Shown: one piece after another, positions 1 through 9,744 of the stretch
Numbering within the stretch: the first letter of the stretch is position 1
Layout: each line of letters begins with the position of its first letter
DNA from: Pseudomonas brassicacearum subsp. brassicacearum
GTDB taxonomy: Bacteria; Pseudomonadota; Gammaproteobacteria; Pseudomonadales; Pseudomonadaceae
Direction: 5' to 3'
Length of the DNA stretch: 64,000 bases
Assembly: GCF_008801605.1 (NCBI RefSeq)
Contig: NZ_VZPJ01000001.1
Location: 434,001-498,000, forward strand
The notes under the pieces: generated by a model
What the model was told of the DNA's origin: nothing
The model's input: only the letters and a program-made list of their open reading frames with translations
Database searches by the model: none
Translations under genes and position numbers: made by a program

Positions 1-1195
1 TGGCTTCCACCACCTCCGCCAAACGGCGCTTGTTTTCTTCGGCCTGGACCCGGGCGGTGATGTCCCGCGACACGCTGATCACCTCAACCACCGCGCCGGT
101 GTAGGTTTCGCGAATGGCACGGCACGCGGTCTCGAACCACAAGTAATGGCCGTCGCGATGGCGAATGCGGTAGGTCATGGTGTGATAGCCGTCCAGCTCC
201 AGGGCATCGCGGGTGCGCTGCATCAGGCTAGCCTGGTCCTGTCGGTGAAACAGGCTGTGGGCCCGACGCCCATGCAGCTCCTGCGGCCAGTAACCAAGCA
301 AGGTCCAAGAAGCCAGTGACGCATCGAGGAAGCAGCCGTCCGGGGTATGTCGGGAAATCAGGTCGGTGGTATTTTCGGTGATCAGCCGGTACAGGCGCCG
401 CGCCTTGGCCGACTCGCGCTCAGCGAGGATCTGCGCGGTGGCCTGGCGACACCGGGCCAGCACACGATTGGCCTTGGGGTCGGGAATGAACGTCCAGATC
501 AGGATCTGCTCGGCAACCTGCACCTCCACGTTCTCGATGGCTCGCTGCTGGGCCAGACAGGCCTGCACCAGGTGCGAGTGGCTGACCGGCAACAGGCTCG
601 AAGCATCGACCAACGACAGCTGTTCGAGCAGCGCCATCAGCGCCTCATTGAGCTCCAGCGGTCGGCCTCGCGAATCAAGCAATGCACTTGGCTGCGGGTC
701 ATGGCCGAGCAGCGGCGAATCGCGCAACTGGCCACCGACACTGGCCAACAGCAGATTCAGCAATTCGTGCACGGCCACCAGCCAGTCCTGGCCCACTTCC
801 GGCTGTAGCTCAACCAACAGCAAGCCTTGCTGCCCCGGCTGCAGGGCCAACTCCAGGACCTGGCCATGCTCGAGGGACGCACGACGCAGACGACCGGCCA
901 GCCAGCAATCGAGCTGACGCACCTGAGCCAGCTCCAATCGTCCCTCGTCCTGCAAGCGCTGGAAAAGCGCCCGGTCACTGCTTTGCAAAGCCTCACCAAA
1001 GCCCGGCGGCAAATGCCGGGCACGGCCTTCATGCCGATAGATGCCACTTGGCGCATGCCAGCTCAGGTAGACCGCCCGGCGGATTTGCGCGCAGTCCTGC
1101 AAGGCCCGGCAAAGGGCATCGGCGCAAGCCGCCAGGGCCATGCCTTCACGTTGCAGGCGCAACCAGCCGTGCAAGCGAACGGAGGTGGAGATCAT
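1..1195 (-). CDS. PAS-domain sensory protein, C-terminus cut off by window edge
   Basis: The reading frame is open on the minus strand from an ATG at 1195 to the first base of the window, so about 398 residues are visible and the output domain lies outside. The N-terminal ~190 residues look like a GAF-type or otherwise unassigned sensor region rich in Leu/Gln. They are followed by a first PAS-like segment (around 'DSRGRPLELNEALMALLE') and a clearer PAS/PAC module ending in 'VSRDITARVQAEENKRRLAE', the usual start of a linker helix into a GGDEF, histidine-kinase or further PAS domain. No signal peptide or membrane segment is visible, so it is probably cytoplasmic. It diverges from the acyl-CoA ligase gene at 1434, leaving a 238-bp shared regulatory region. 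Whether it is a kinase or a cyclic-di-GMP enzyme cannot be decided from what is present. Confidence 0.8.
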   Translation of the reverse strand, partial: MISTSVRLHGWLRLQREGMALAACADALCRALQDCAQIRRAVYLSWHAPSGIYRHEGRARHLPPGFGEALQSSDRALFQRLQDEGRLELAQVRQLDCWLAGRLRRASLEHGQVLELALQPGQQGLLLVELQPEVGQDWLVAVHELLNLLLASVGGQLRDSPLLGHDPQPSALLDSRGRPLELNEALMALLEQLSLVDASSLLPVSHSHLVQACLAQQRAIENVEVQVAEQILIWTFIPDPKANRVLARCRQATAQILAERESAKARRLYRLITENTTDLISRHTPDGCFLDASLASWTLLGYWPQELHGRRAHSLFHRQDQASLMQRTRDALELDGYHTMTYRIRHRDGHYLWFETACRAIRETYTGAVVEVISVSRDITARVQAEENKRRLAEVVEA

Positions 1196-1433
1196 CAGAA
1201 AACCTGTCGTAAAAAGAGGATCAGCAACATATGGTACATATACTATACAACTCAGGTAGTACTTCCATATCAATCGGCAAACAGTATATAAATTCCCCCG
1301 GATAAGTCACCGAGCTTTTCTGTGGTGAACGCGCCTGCCGACAATCGCATTGCGATTCAGCTAGCACCGGCAGCTCGTGACCACGAGAACCTCGGCCAAT
1401 AGAGCTAATAATCAGCCACCGGGTACCCCAGCC

Positions 1434-3056
1434 ATGTCCATCTACGAGCAAGGTCTTGCGCCAACTGGCGTCAACCACATCGCCCTTACACCCCTGAGCT
1501 TCATCGAGCGCACCGCAAGCGTCTATCCCGATTACCCGGCCGTGATCCACGGCTCGATCCGGCGCACCTGGGCCGACACCTACAGCCGCTGCCGGCGCCT
1601 CGCCTCAGCCCTGGCCGGACGCGGCATCGGTAAAAACGACACGGTGGCGGTCATGCTGCCGAATATTCCCGCCATGCTTGAAGCGCATTTCGGTGTGCCG
1701 ATGATCGGAGCGGTGCTCAACGCCCTCAACGTACGCCTGGATGCCGAGGCCATCGCATTCATGCTGGCCCATGGCGAAGCCAAGGTGTTGATCGCCGACC
1801 GTGAGTTCCATGACGTGGTGCAAGCAGCCATCGGCATGCTCGACCACCCGCCCCTGGTGATCGACCTTGACGATCCGGAGTACGGCGAAGGCCAGGCAAA
1901 CAGTGAACTGGACTACGAGGCGTTTCTTGCCGAGGGCGACCCGAACTTCGCCTGGCAGTGGCCAGACGATGAATGGCAGGCCATTTCCCTGAACTACACC
2001 TCTGGCACCACGGGCAACCCCAAAGGCGTGGTCTATCACCACCGCGGCGCCTACCTCAATTCCCTGGGCAACCAGATGACGTGGGCCATGGGCAATCACC
2101 CGGTGTATCTCTGGACTTTGCCGATGTTCCATTGCAACGGCTGGTGCTACCCCTGGACCGTGACCGCCCTGGCCGGCGTCCATGTGTTCCTGCGCCGGGT
2201 CGATCCGCAAAAAATCCTCAACCTGATTCGCGAGCATCAGATCACCCATCTTTGCGGTGCGCCCATTGTGCTCAACGCCCTGGTGAACATGCCCGACTCG
2301 GCCAAGGCCGCGATCGACCATCCGGTCAGTGCCATGGTTGCAGGAGCGGCACCACCGGCCAAGGTGATTGGCGCCGTCGAGGAAATGGGTATCAAGGTCA
2401 CCCACGTCTACGGTCTGACCGAGGTCTACGGACCGGTGACTCTCTGCGCCTGGCACGCGGCCTGGGATGAGTTGCCACTGGAGCAGCGAGCCCAGATCAA
2501 GGCTCGCCAAGGCGTACGCTACCCCACCCTGGAGGGGCTGATGGTGGCCGATCCAAGGACGCTCGAACCGACACCTCATGACGGCCAGACCATCGGTGAA
2601 ATCTTCATGCGCGGCAACACCGTGATGAAGGGCTATCTGAAGAACCCCAGCGCCACCGCCGAAGCCTTTGAAGGCGGCTGGTTCCACACCGGCGACTTGG
2701 CCGTCACCCATGCCGATGGCTATGTGGAAATCCGCGACCGGCTCAAGGACATCATCATTTCCGGTGGCGAGAACATCTCCACCATCGAGCTGGAAGGCGT
2801 GCTCTATCGACACCCGGCGGTTCTGGAAGCCGCCGTGGTGGCCCGTCCTGACGAAAAATGGGGAGAAACCCCCTGCGCCTTCATCACCCTGAAATCCGAC
2901 CGTGAAGAGGTGCACGAAGCCGAGATCATCAGCTTCTGTCGCGAGCACCTGGCAGGTTTCAAGGTGCCACGCACGGTGGTCTTCACCCAGTTGCCCAAGA
3001 CTTCCACCGGCAAGATCCAGAAGTTCGTACTGCGCGACATGGCGAAGAATCTCTAG
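1434..3056 (+). CDS. AMP-binding acyl-CoA synthetase (fatty-acid/3-methylmercaptopropionate-CoA ligase family)
   Basis: ANL-superfamily ligase of 540 residues that activates a carboxylic acid to an acyl-AMP and then to the CoA thioester in the cytoplasm. The P-loop-like motif YTSGTTGNPKGV is at residues ~188-199, the adenylate motif GWFHTGD and hinge region KDIIISGGENIS lie in the last third, and the catalytic-lysine motif PKTSTGKIQKF is close to the C-terminus. A GTG further upstream (1377) would add 19 residues, but the family N-terminus begins at the ATG chosen here. The next gene is an acyl-CoA dehydrogenase with the large C-terminal extension, so the two enzymes probably carry out the first two steps of one acid's beta-oxidation. 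The sequence is of the AlkK/DmdB type; the real substrate (medium-chain, branched or sulfur-containing acid) cannot be read from sequence alone. Confidence 0.93.
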   Translation: MSIYEQGLAPTGVNHIALTPLSFIERTASVYPDYPAVIHGSIRRTWADTYSRCRRLASALAGRGIGKNDTVAVMLPNIPAMLEAHFGVPMIGAVLNALNVRLDAEAIAFMLAHGEAKVLIADREFHDVVQAAIGMLDHPPLVIDLDDPEYGEGQANSELDYEAFLAEGDPNFAWQWPDDEWQAISLNYTSGTTGNPKGVVYHHRGAYLNSLGNQMTWAMGNHPVYLWTLPMFHCNGWCYPWTVTALAGVHVFLRRVDPQKILNLIREHQITHLCGAPIVLNALVNMPDSAKAAIDHPVSAMVAGAAPPAKVIGAVEEMGIKVTHVYGLTEVYGPVTLCAWHAAWDELPLEQRAQIKARQGVRYPTLEGLMVADPRTLEPTPHDGQTIGEIFMRGNTVMKGYLKNPSATAEAFEGGWFHTGDLAVTHADGYVEIRDRLKDIIISGGENISTIELEGVLYRHPAVLEAAVVARPDEKWGETPCAFITLKSDREEVHEAEIISFCREHLAGFKVPRTVVFTQLPKTSTGKIQKFVLRDMAKNL

Positions 3057-3212
3057 CCCGAACGCCAAAAAAACTCAGGTATCGCTGACAGCCCCGGCGT
3101 CTCACCGGCCGTCTCGTGGGCCGGCGAGCACCCGCACGTCAGCGGGGCCTGGGATCGTGATCCGCGCAACTGCGGCCATCCAACCTCCTTTCCTTGCATG
3201 AGGCTCATTGCA

Positions 3213-4985
3213 ATGCCCGAATTCAACGCCCCGTTGCGCGACATGCGTTTTGTCCTGCACGAAGTCTTCAACGCACCGAACCTCTGGGCCCGCCTGCCCG
3301 CGCTGGCGAATACTGTCGATGCCGCCACCGCCGATGCGATTCTCGAAGAAGCCGCCAAGGTCACCCATAACCTGATCTTTCCACTCAACCGCAGCGGCGA
3401 CGAGGAAGGTGCCCAGTGGCACGACGGCCAGGTCAGCACACCGGGCGGCTTCAAGGCCGCGTATTCGACCTACATCGACGGCGGCTGGGTTGGCCTGAGC
3501 GGCAACCCGGCCTATGGCGGCATGGGGATGCCAAAGATGCTCGCCGTGCAGTTCGAAGAAATGCTCTACGCCGCCAACTCCAGCTTCGCCCTGTACTCGG
3601 CGCTGAGTTCCGGCGCCTGCCTGGCCATCGACGCCCACGCCAGCGAAGCACTCAAGGCGCTGTACCTGCCGCCGATGTATGAGGGTCGCTGGGCCGGCTC
3701 AATGTGTCTTACCGAGGCCCATGCCGGCACCGACCTGGGCATCATTCGCACCCGCGCCGAACCCCAGGCGGATGGCAGCTACCAGATCACCGGCAGCAAG
3801 ATCTTCATCACCGGCGGTGAGCAGGACCTGACGGAAAACATCATTCACCTGGTCCTAGCCAAGCTGCCGGATGCGCCCGCCGGGCCCAAGGGCATCTCGC
3901 TGTTCCTGGTGCCGAAAATCCACGTTGATGCACAGGGTATGCTGGGGGAATCCAACGCCGTCAGCTGCGGTTCGATCGAACACAAGATGGGCATCAAGGC
4001 CTCGGCCACTTGCGTGATGAATTTCGACGGTGCCAGTGGCTGGCTGATCGGCGAGGCCAACAAGGGGTTGGCGGCGATGTTCACCATGATGAACTACGAG
4101 CGGCTATCCATTGGCATCCAGGGTATTGGTTGTGCCGAAGCCTCGTACCAGAACGCCCGCCGCTATGCCCAGGAACGCATCCAGAGCCGGTCCCCCGCAG
4201 GCGCCCAGGCCAAGGACAAGATCGCCGACCCGATCATCGTCCATCCCGACGTGCGCCGCATGCTGCTCAGCATGAAGGCCATGACCGAAGGCGGCCGGGC
4301 CTTCGCCTGCTACGTCGGCCAGCAACTGGACCTGGCCAAGTTCTGCGAACACTCCCAGGAGCGACACGACGCCGAAGCCTTGGTGGCCCTGCTGACGCCA
4401 GTGGCCAAGGCGTTCTTCACCGACACCGGCCTGGACAGTTGCATCCATGGCCAACAAGTATTCGGCGGCCACGGCTACATCCGCGAATGGGGCCAGGAAC
4501 AACTGGTACGCGATGTGCGCATCGCTCAAATCTATGAAGGCACCAACGGCATCCAGGCCCTCGATCTGCTGGGGCGCAAAGTAGTGGGCAACGGCGGCGT
4601 GGCCCTGCGGCTGTTCACCACTCAGATCCGTGACTTCGCTTACCTGCCCGGCGCCGCCTATGCCGCCGAGCTGCTGGACGCCGTGCAACGCCTGGAAAAC
4701 CTCAGCGACTGGCTGCAGCAACAGGCCAGCCTCGATCCCCACGCCATCGGCAGCGCGTGCGTCGAGTACCTGCACCTGTTCGGCTACGTCGCTTACGCGT
4801 ACATGTGGGCACGCATGGCCCAGACAGCCGAACACCAACACGCCACAGACCCTGCGTTCTATGGTGCAAAGCTGGGCACCGCGCGCTTCTACTTCAGCCG
4901 TCTGCTACCGCGCATCCTCAGCCTGGAACAAAGCATCCGCGCTGGCAGCCCGTCATTGTTGCAACTGCAACCCGAACAGTTCTGA
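3213..4985 (+). CDS. Acyl-CoA dehydrogenase with extended C-terminal domain (DmdC-like family)
   Basis: FAD-dependent acyl-CoA dehydrogenase of 590 residues, the size of the family that carries an additional C-terminal dehydrogenase-like domain rather than the ~380-residue classical enzyme. The acyl-CoA dehydrogenase signatures 'MCLTEAHAGTDLG' and 'QVFGGHGYIREWGQEQLVRDVRIAQIYEGTNG' (split here for position: around residues 165 and 420) are intact. The start at 3213 is preferred over 3198 because GAGG at 3200-3203 sits 9 bases before it and the family begins 'MPEF/MPxYxAPLRD'. It follows the acyl-CoA ligase after 156 bp without obvious genes, and the pair probably acts on the same CoA ester. 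A strong hairpin and a GC stem with TTTT follow the stop codon. Confidence 0.92.
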   Translation: MPEFNAPLRDMRFVLHEVFNAPNLWARLPALANTVDAATADAILEEAAKVTHNLIFPLNRSGDEEGAQWHDGQVSTPGGFKAAYSTYIDGGWVGLSGNPAYGGMGMPKMLAVQFEEMLYAANSSFALYSALSSGACLAIDAHASEALKALYLPPMYEGRWAGSMCLTEAHAGTDLGIIRTRAEPQADGSYQITGSKIFITGGEQDLTENIIHLVLAKLPDAPAGPKGISLFLVPKIHVDAQGMLGESNAVSCGSIEHKMGIKASATCVMNFDGASGWLIGEANKGLAAMFTMMNYERLSIGIQGIGCAEASYQNARRYAQERIQSRSPAGAQAKDKIADPIIVHPDVRRMLLSMKAMTEGGRAFACYVGQQLDLAKFCEHSQERHDAEALVALLTPVAKAFFTDTGLDSCIHGQQVFGGHGYIREWGQEQLVRDVRIAQIYEGTNGIQALDLLGRKVVGNGGVALRLFTTQIRDFAYLPGAAYAAELLDAVQRLENLSDWLQQQASLDPHAIGSACVEYLHLFGYVAYAYMWARMAQTAEHQHATDPAFYGAKLGTARFYFSRLLPRILSLEQSIRAGSPSLLQLQPEQF

Positions 4986-4998
4986 GGCTGGATAACAC

Positions 4999-5028
4999 CG
5001 AACACCTGCACACTCGTGTGGGTGTTCG
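4999..5028 (+). terminator. Strong hairpin after the acyl-CoA dehydrogenase gene
   Basis: CGAACACC (4999-5006) pairs with GGTGTTCG (5021-5028), and the interior CACAC/GTGTG continues the stem with a small bulge. There is no T-run directly after, so by itself it is not a textbook intrinsic terminator. Confidence 0.4.
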
Positions 5029-5081
5029 CGCCTGATTGCAGGCTTGGCCGGCACAGCAGCGCGCTAGCGCACGCTGCGTCA

Positions 5082-8000
5082 TCAACGCCCGGACATTGGA
5101 CCGCTCGGGCGTTTTACCTCGCGTTTTTTTTGCCTGACCGAACCAGGGCTGGCAAGGCGGCTTGGTTCAGACACTCCGGACGTACGCAGTAACCGGCTGA
5201 TTTCCTCCGCGCTGACCGCCTTGCTGAAAAAGTGCCCCTGGATTTCATCGCAGCCGTTATCACGCAAGAAGGTTTGCTGCTCCTCGGTTTCGACCCCCTC
5301 GGCAATGACCTTGAGATTCAGCTTGTGCCCCAACGAAATCACAGCGGTGGCGATGGCTTTGTCGTTCTCGTTGTCAGGTAGATCGCGCACGAAAGACTGG
5401 TCGATCTTGAGCCTCGCGATCGGGAAGCTTTTCAATGCGGCGAGGCTGGAATAGCCGGTGCCGAAGTCGTCGATCGAGAGGCTGATCCCCATGGCTTGCA
5501 GGGCCTTCATTTTGCTGATGGCTTGCTGAAGGTCTTGCATGATCAGGCTTTCGGTCAGCTCCAGCTCGAGGTACATCGGGTCCAATCCGGTTTCCTGCAA
5601 GGCATGCATCACCCGGTCGATCAGGTCCCTTTCGATGAACTGGCGAGCCGAGATGTTCACCGACATGGTGATCGGCGGCCAGCCGGCATCCTGCCACGCC
5701 TTGTTCTGTCTGCAGGCGGTATGAATCACCCAGTCGCCGATGGGTACGATCAGCCCGGTCTCTTCGGCCTGGGGAATGAACTTGATGGGAGAGACCATGC
5801 CCAGCTCGGGATGCTGCCAACGGATCAATGCCTCCACGCCGATGATCTGGCCTGACTGCAAATCCACTTGTGGCTGGTACAACAACAGGAACTCGTCGTT
5901 GTAGAGTGCGCTTCGCAGCCCATCTTGCATGGCGAGCTTGCCCTGGACCTTGTTATTCATCTCGCTCGTATAGAACTGGAAGCTGTTGCGCCCCAGCTCC
6001 TTGGCCCGGTACATGGCGGCGTCCGCATTGCTGAGCAACGTGTCGGTATCGCTGCCGTCGGCCGGATATGTGGCCAGTCCCATGCTGCAGGTGACGTGAA
6101 GCGTATGGCCGCCGAGTTGAATCGGCCGCAGGATGGCTTCCTGGATTTTGTGCAGGACTGGCGTCACGCCGTCCAGGTCCGAGGGTTGGTCGAACAGGAT
6201 GATCACAAACTCGTCGCCACCCAGTCGCACGACAGTGTCGGTACGCCGCACACACCCCAGCAGGCGCTGGGCGACGGTTTTCAGCAGTTCGTCCCCGGCA
6301 CTGTGCCCAAGGCTGTCATTCACCAGTTTGAACTTGTCCAGGTCGAGAAACACCACTGTCACCAGCCGGTTGTAGCGCTGGGCATAAAGCATCGCCTGCT
6401 TGAGGCGGTCTTCGAGCAGCGTGCGATTCGGCAGCCCGGTCAGTGCGTCATGGTCGCCCATGAAGCGAATGCGTTTTTCGGTCAGTTGGCGCTCTATCGC
6501 AATGCCGGCAAGCGGTGTCGCCAGGTCGATCAGTTGCGTCTCGGCCGCGCTGGGGCTGCGCACGGTGTTGGCATACAAGGCAAACGTACCCAAGACCTTT
6601 CGCTCATGGGACAGGATCGGCGTCGACCAGCAGGCGCGAAACCCATAGGGCGCAACGAGTGAACGGTATGCTTCCCATAGTGGATCCTGCTCGATGTCCG
6701 TGACGATGACCGGCTCTCGTCGATACGCCGAGGTGCCACATGAACCGACGTTCGGACCGATTTCAATTCCGTCGATGAGCTGGCAATAGGCTTTCGGCAA
6801 ACTGGGTGCAGTCCCGTGCAGCAGGTGTTTACCCTCCTCATCCAGCAGCAGGATGGAGACCTTCATGCCCTCCAGTTGGGACTCGACCAGGTGGGCCAGG
6901 CTGTCGAGCACTTCTGTAAGCTCGGTGCTCCTGGCGATCAGTTCCAGGACATGACCTTGCCCGGTACGGATGATCGCTTCTTGTTCCAATCGGTCGTTTT
7001 GCACGGCGAGCCGCTCTGTGGCGATACTCAATTGAGCCGTTCTTTTCTCCAGCTGAAGCCGGTCTTCGAGAAATTGATTCACCGCCCGCGCCATGTTGCC
7101 GATCTCGTCCTTCCCATGGTCGGCCATCAGCAAATGCGTTTTGTCCGTGTGTTCCTGACGCAATTGCCGGCTAATTTCATTCAGGCGCACGAGCACATGA
7201 CGGCCCATGAAAACCCGGGTCACGAACCAGGCGAACACCAGGCTGGCGCCCAACATGATCAGCACCCATTGCTGGCTGCGATTCGAGGCCTCGACCAGAC
7301 GCTGCACCGCTTCGCGATAGTCCTGGGTGTAGGCGCTCGATTGCGTACGGGCCACCGCGACGAGGCCCCCGGCCTCGTTCTTTAGTTGCTCGTTGAAGCG
7401 CTGCAGGACGTTATGTTGATCGATGAGCGTCTGGCGCAGGGAGAAGAGATCCGGCGTCTGCACGTCAGCGTCGGATAACGCGCCTGCGGTGCGTGGCAGG
7501 CGCTCATATCGGGCCCGCAGCCGTTGCACGGCCTCACTGTCAACCGCCTGCGGCAGATCGAAAAGCAGCACCGCCAGCTCCAGGCTGGCCCGGGTGTTGG
7601 TCGCCGTCAATCGAGCGGTGTGGTCCTCCAGGGTCTGCTCGAAGGTGACCTCGGTTTGCAGCAGGCTTTCTCGCAGTTGCGCAACGATGTTGGCGGTATT
7701 GCGGAACATCTGACTCGACTGATGCATATCGAGTATCGCCACGCCACTGTTTGCGGCAGTCAGTTGCTGCACCAGTTGATCGAGCGCTTCAAGCTGTTCG
7801 ACGGTCGCCGCATAGCTTGAGCGCAGGATGTCGGAGGAACGGGTTGTCAGAAGCTGGTCGGTCTGGCGTTCGATCAGCAAGGTGCGCTGCACCATGTCTT
7901 GCCCATTTTGCATGCGGACCAGTCGTTCATCCGTCAACTGGCGAGTGGCGCTGTTTGAGGTGCGCAGCGCGTAGACCGCCGTAGCACCGCCTGCCAGGAT

Positions 8001-8105
8001 CAGCAGCGCCAGCGTCAGGAACGCCAGGGTGAATTGTGCGCGCAGCGATTGTGGCAAGAGCTGGCGTCCAAACCGGGAAGTCATATCCAACGTCAGGGAT
8101 TCCAT
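5082..8105 (-). CDS. Membrane-bound GGDEF-EAL cyclic-di-GMP protein with periplasmic sensor, HAMP and GAF domains
   Basis: A 1007-residue protein with one transmembrane helix at ~25-47, a ~230-residue periplasmic helical region, a second transmembrane helix at ~280-298, a HAMP segment, a GAF domain at ~385-535, a GGDEF domain with intact GGDEF at 629-633 and an EAL domain with 'EALIRWQHP'. Key catalytic motifs of both a diguanylate cyclase and a phosphodiesterase are therefore present. The last residues are basic. The start overlaps the stop of the upstream periplasmic binding protein by 13 bases, which argues for translational coupling; a second ATG seven codons downstream (8084) is possible because neither has a clear ribosome site. 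The arrangement suggests that ligand-loaded binding protein signals through the periplasmic domain to change c-di-GMP. Confidence 0.93.
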   Translation of the reverse strand: MESLTLDMTSRFGRQLLPQSLRAQFTLAFLTLALLILAGGATAVYALRTSNSATRQLTDERLVRMQNGQDMVQRTLLIERQTDQLLTTRSSDILRSSYAATVEQLEALDQLVQQLTAANSGVAILDMHQSSQMFRNTANIVAQLRESLLQTEVTFEQTLEDHTARLTATNTRASLELAVLLFDLPQAVDSEAVQRLRARYERLPRTAGALSDADVQTPDLFSLRQTLIDQHNVLQRFNEQLKNEAGGLVAVARTQSSAYTQDYREAVQRLVEASNRSQQWVLIMLGASLVFAWFVTRVFMGRHVLVRLNEISRQLRQEHTDKTHLLMADHGKDEIGNMARAVNQFLEDRLQLEKRTAQLSIATERLAVQNDRLEQEAIIRTGQGHVLELIARSTELTEVLDSLAHLVESQLEGMKVSILLLDEEGKHLLHGTAPSLPKAYCQLIDGIEIGPNVGSCGTSAYRREPVIVTDIEQDPLWEAYRSLVAPYGFRACWSTPILSHERKVLGTFALYANTVRSPSAAETQLIDLATPLAGIAIERQLTEKRIRFMGDHDALTGLPNRTLLEDRLKQAMLYAQRYNRLVTVVFLDLDKFKLVNDSLGHSAGDELLKTVAQRLLGCVRRTDTVVRLGGDEFVIILFDQPSDLDGVTPVLHKIQEAILRPIQLGGHTLHVTCSMGLATYPADGSDTDTLLSNADAAMYRAKELGRNSFQFYTSEMNNKVQGKLAMQDGLRSALYNDEFLLLYQPQVDLQSGQIIGVEALIRWQHPELGMVSPIKFIPQAEETGLIVPIGDWVIHTACRQNKAWQDAGWPPITMSVNISARQFIERDLIDRVMHALQETGLDPMYLELELTESLIMQDLQQAISKMKALQAMGISLSIDDFGTGYSSLAALKSFPIARLKIDQSFVRDLPDNENDKAIATAVISLGHKLNLKVIAEGVETEEQQTFLRDNGCDEIQGHFFSKAVSAEEISRLLRTSGVSEPSRLASPGSVRQKKREVKRPSGPMSGR
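5084..5115 (+). terminator. Putative intrinsic terminator between convergent genes
   Basis: AACGCCCG (5084-5091) pairs with CGGGCGTT (5106-5113) and is followed by a T-run (5111-5114). It would end rightward transcription from the acyl-CoA dehydrogenase and lies inside the last codons of the converging GGDEF-EAL gene. Confidence 0.5.
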
Positions 8106-9310
8106 TGGTGGCGATAGATGTCTCGATAGCCATTGTCAGGATCGTACTGGAATTTTTTCCCGCCATCGAAGGCGATATTGTCGTTATTGACCAAATGAAT
8201 CGGCGCGACGAAGCCGCTCACTGGCTGACCTGCAAACAGCCGGTTCAATTCATCCATCACTTGCCAGCCGTGCTGGTTGAGCGGCTCGGCCACAGTCACG
8301 GTCTGGTAGGTCTTTGCCTGTATGCGCAAGAAAGCCGAAGCGCTGCCGTCACCGGCAGACAACAGACTGATGCCATCACTGGGTATGGCGGCGCTGGTCA
8401 GCGAGGCAATCGAGTAGTCGAAATAGATGTCGTTGATGGCCAACGTATGGGTCCAGCGCTTGCCATAGCGCTGAAGCAGTTCCTTGGTGATCGCCGGCAT
8501 CTTCTCGCCACTTTCGGAGATCGCCACATCGCGCACCTCCAGCAACGTACATTCACGACAGGCCCGAATGACGTCTTCCATGGCCTTGGCTTTCGCCATG
8601 GCAATGCTGTACTTGGAGTCGGTCAGGATGACCACGCCGGCGCGTCCGTTTGACTGCGCCACTGCCGCCATGGCCGTGAGGCGCGCCACTTCAAGCGGGT
8701 CGGTGGTGACGTTCATGGCCACCGGCGTCCCGTCAATCGGCCCCGGGCGTACTCCGGCGTGCCAGCCAACCACCGGTACCTCCTTGTTGGCGAAGAGCAG
8801 CAGCGCCGCCTTGTTCTCAAGGGCATCGGAGCCACACAGGATGAGACCGTCGGGCTTCGCGGCCAGGGCATCGGCAAAGGCCTTTGCGCGCCCGGCCGAT
8901 GAGCCGGCACCATCGAATATCTTCAGCGTCCAGCCCAACGCGCTGGCGGCCTCCCGGGCACCCTGCGCGACACCGACAATGCCTCCGTTACGCAAATCTT
9001 CTGCGACAAGCGCGATGTTCTTGCCCCGCTGGGCTTGCGGGCCAGATTCAGGGCCGCTCCAGCGAACGGCACCGAGGGTGGCCTTGGAAACGATTTCCTG
9101 CGCTTGAATAACCGTGACCGTGGCTTTTTCGAGACCCGCTGCGGTTGGCAGGTCCTGACCGTATCCGGAAGTGGCCATGAAAACACAGGAAACCGCTATT
9201 GAGGCCATTCGCAGTCGCCAGGGCCTTACTAACCTGGGCCCAATCGAACAGGTTCGATCACCGCATGTGATGCCGTGTCTGGGGCCGGTGGTGCGATCAA
9301 TGTCTGGCAT
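8093..9310 (-). CDS. Periplasmic sugar-binding-type protein (ABC substrate-binding fold) coupled to the GGDEF-EAL gene
   Basis: Type-1 periplasmic binding protein related to ribose/galactose-binding proteins: alternating alpha/beta pattern, 'LVAEDLRNGGIVGVAQGAREAA' near the start of the fold and 'DGLILCGSDALENKA' as the usual ligand-domain strand. It is ~405 residues from the ATG at 9310, which has AAGGGA a few bases upstream. A signal-peptide-like stretch 'MASIAVSCVFMATSGYG' starts at 9208, so the mature protein begins around there and the exact start is uncertain. No permease or ATPase genes are adjacent. The only partner is the overlapping c-di-GMP gene, so a sensory rather than transport role is inferred. 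Cys residues in the central part are unusual for this fold. Confidence 0.8.
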   Translation of the reverse strand: MPDIDRTTGPRHGITCGDRTCSIGPRLVRPWRLRMASIAVSCVFMATSGYGQDLPTAAGLEKATVTVIQAQEIVSKATLGAVRWSGPESGPQAQRGKNIALVAEDLRNGGIVGVAQGAREAASALGWTLKIFDGAGSSAGRAKAFADALAAKPDGLILCGSDALENKAALLLFANKEVPVVGWHAGVRPGPIDGTPVAMNVTTDPLEVARLTAMAAVAQSNGRAGVVILTDSKYSIAMAKAKAMEDVIRACRECTLLEVRDVAISESGEKMPAITKELLQRYGKRWTHTLAINDIYFDYSIASLTSAAIPSDGISLLSAGDGSASAFLRIQAKTYQTVTVAEPLNQHGWQVMDELNRLFAGQPVSGFVAPIHLVNNDNIAFDGGKKFQYDPDNGYRDIYRHQWNP

Positions 9311-9744
9311 GACGTCCCTTTTTGCCAAGAATGCAGTGTTCCGAAAGAATAGTCGGTTCTGCTGCCATCAGCTCCTTTGTGGGTAAAGGGAATTTCCAGC
9401 GGGAGCGAGCCCGTTCCCACAGGTTTCGTTTCTTAACTGAGCGGCATTTCCCTTTATCCCACCCCTTTCCTTTTTAACGCCTGAATATCGGTGCCTGCAG
9501 GCTATCCCGACCGCTCCTCAAAGCGTCTACTACAGCCGCCATGGCGCCAACTTATTGGCATAAAAACCTACCTAATAAAAATAAATTAATACAGTGACGG
9601 TTTCCCGACGCACGGTACCAATGCGCCATTGCTGGGGGTTCAAATCGAAGCTCATCATCCGCAAGCAACCCCGCAAAACGTTTAGGCCACCGACCTGGAC
9701 TACAGGAAGTAATCAATCGCATCACTCAATGGAGCAACACCGAG
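9311..9744. other. Intergenic region with a single REP-like palindrome
   Basis: 434 bp without a supported gene. It contains a REP-like palindrome (GGGAGCGAGCCCGTTCCCAC) at about 9400-9419, and presumably the promoter of the leftward binding-protein/GGDEF operon and of the small gene at 9745. An A/T-rich patch lies at 9565-9595. Confidence 0.5.

Noticed and set aside
1605-3068. 487-residue minus-strand open frame
   Set aside because: It is antisense to the acyl-CoA ligase, which has all ANL motifs.
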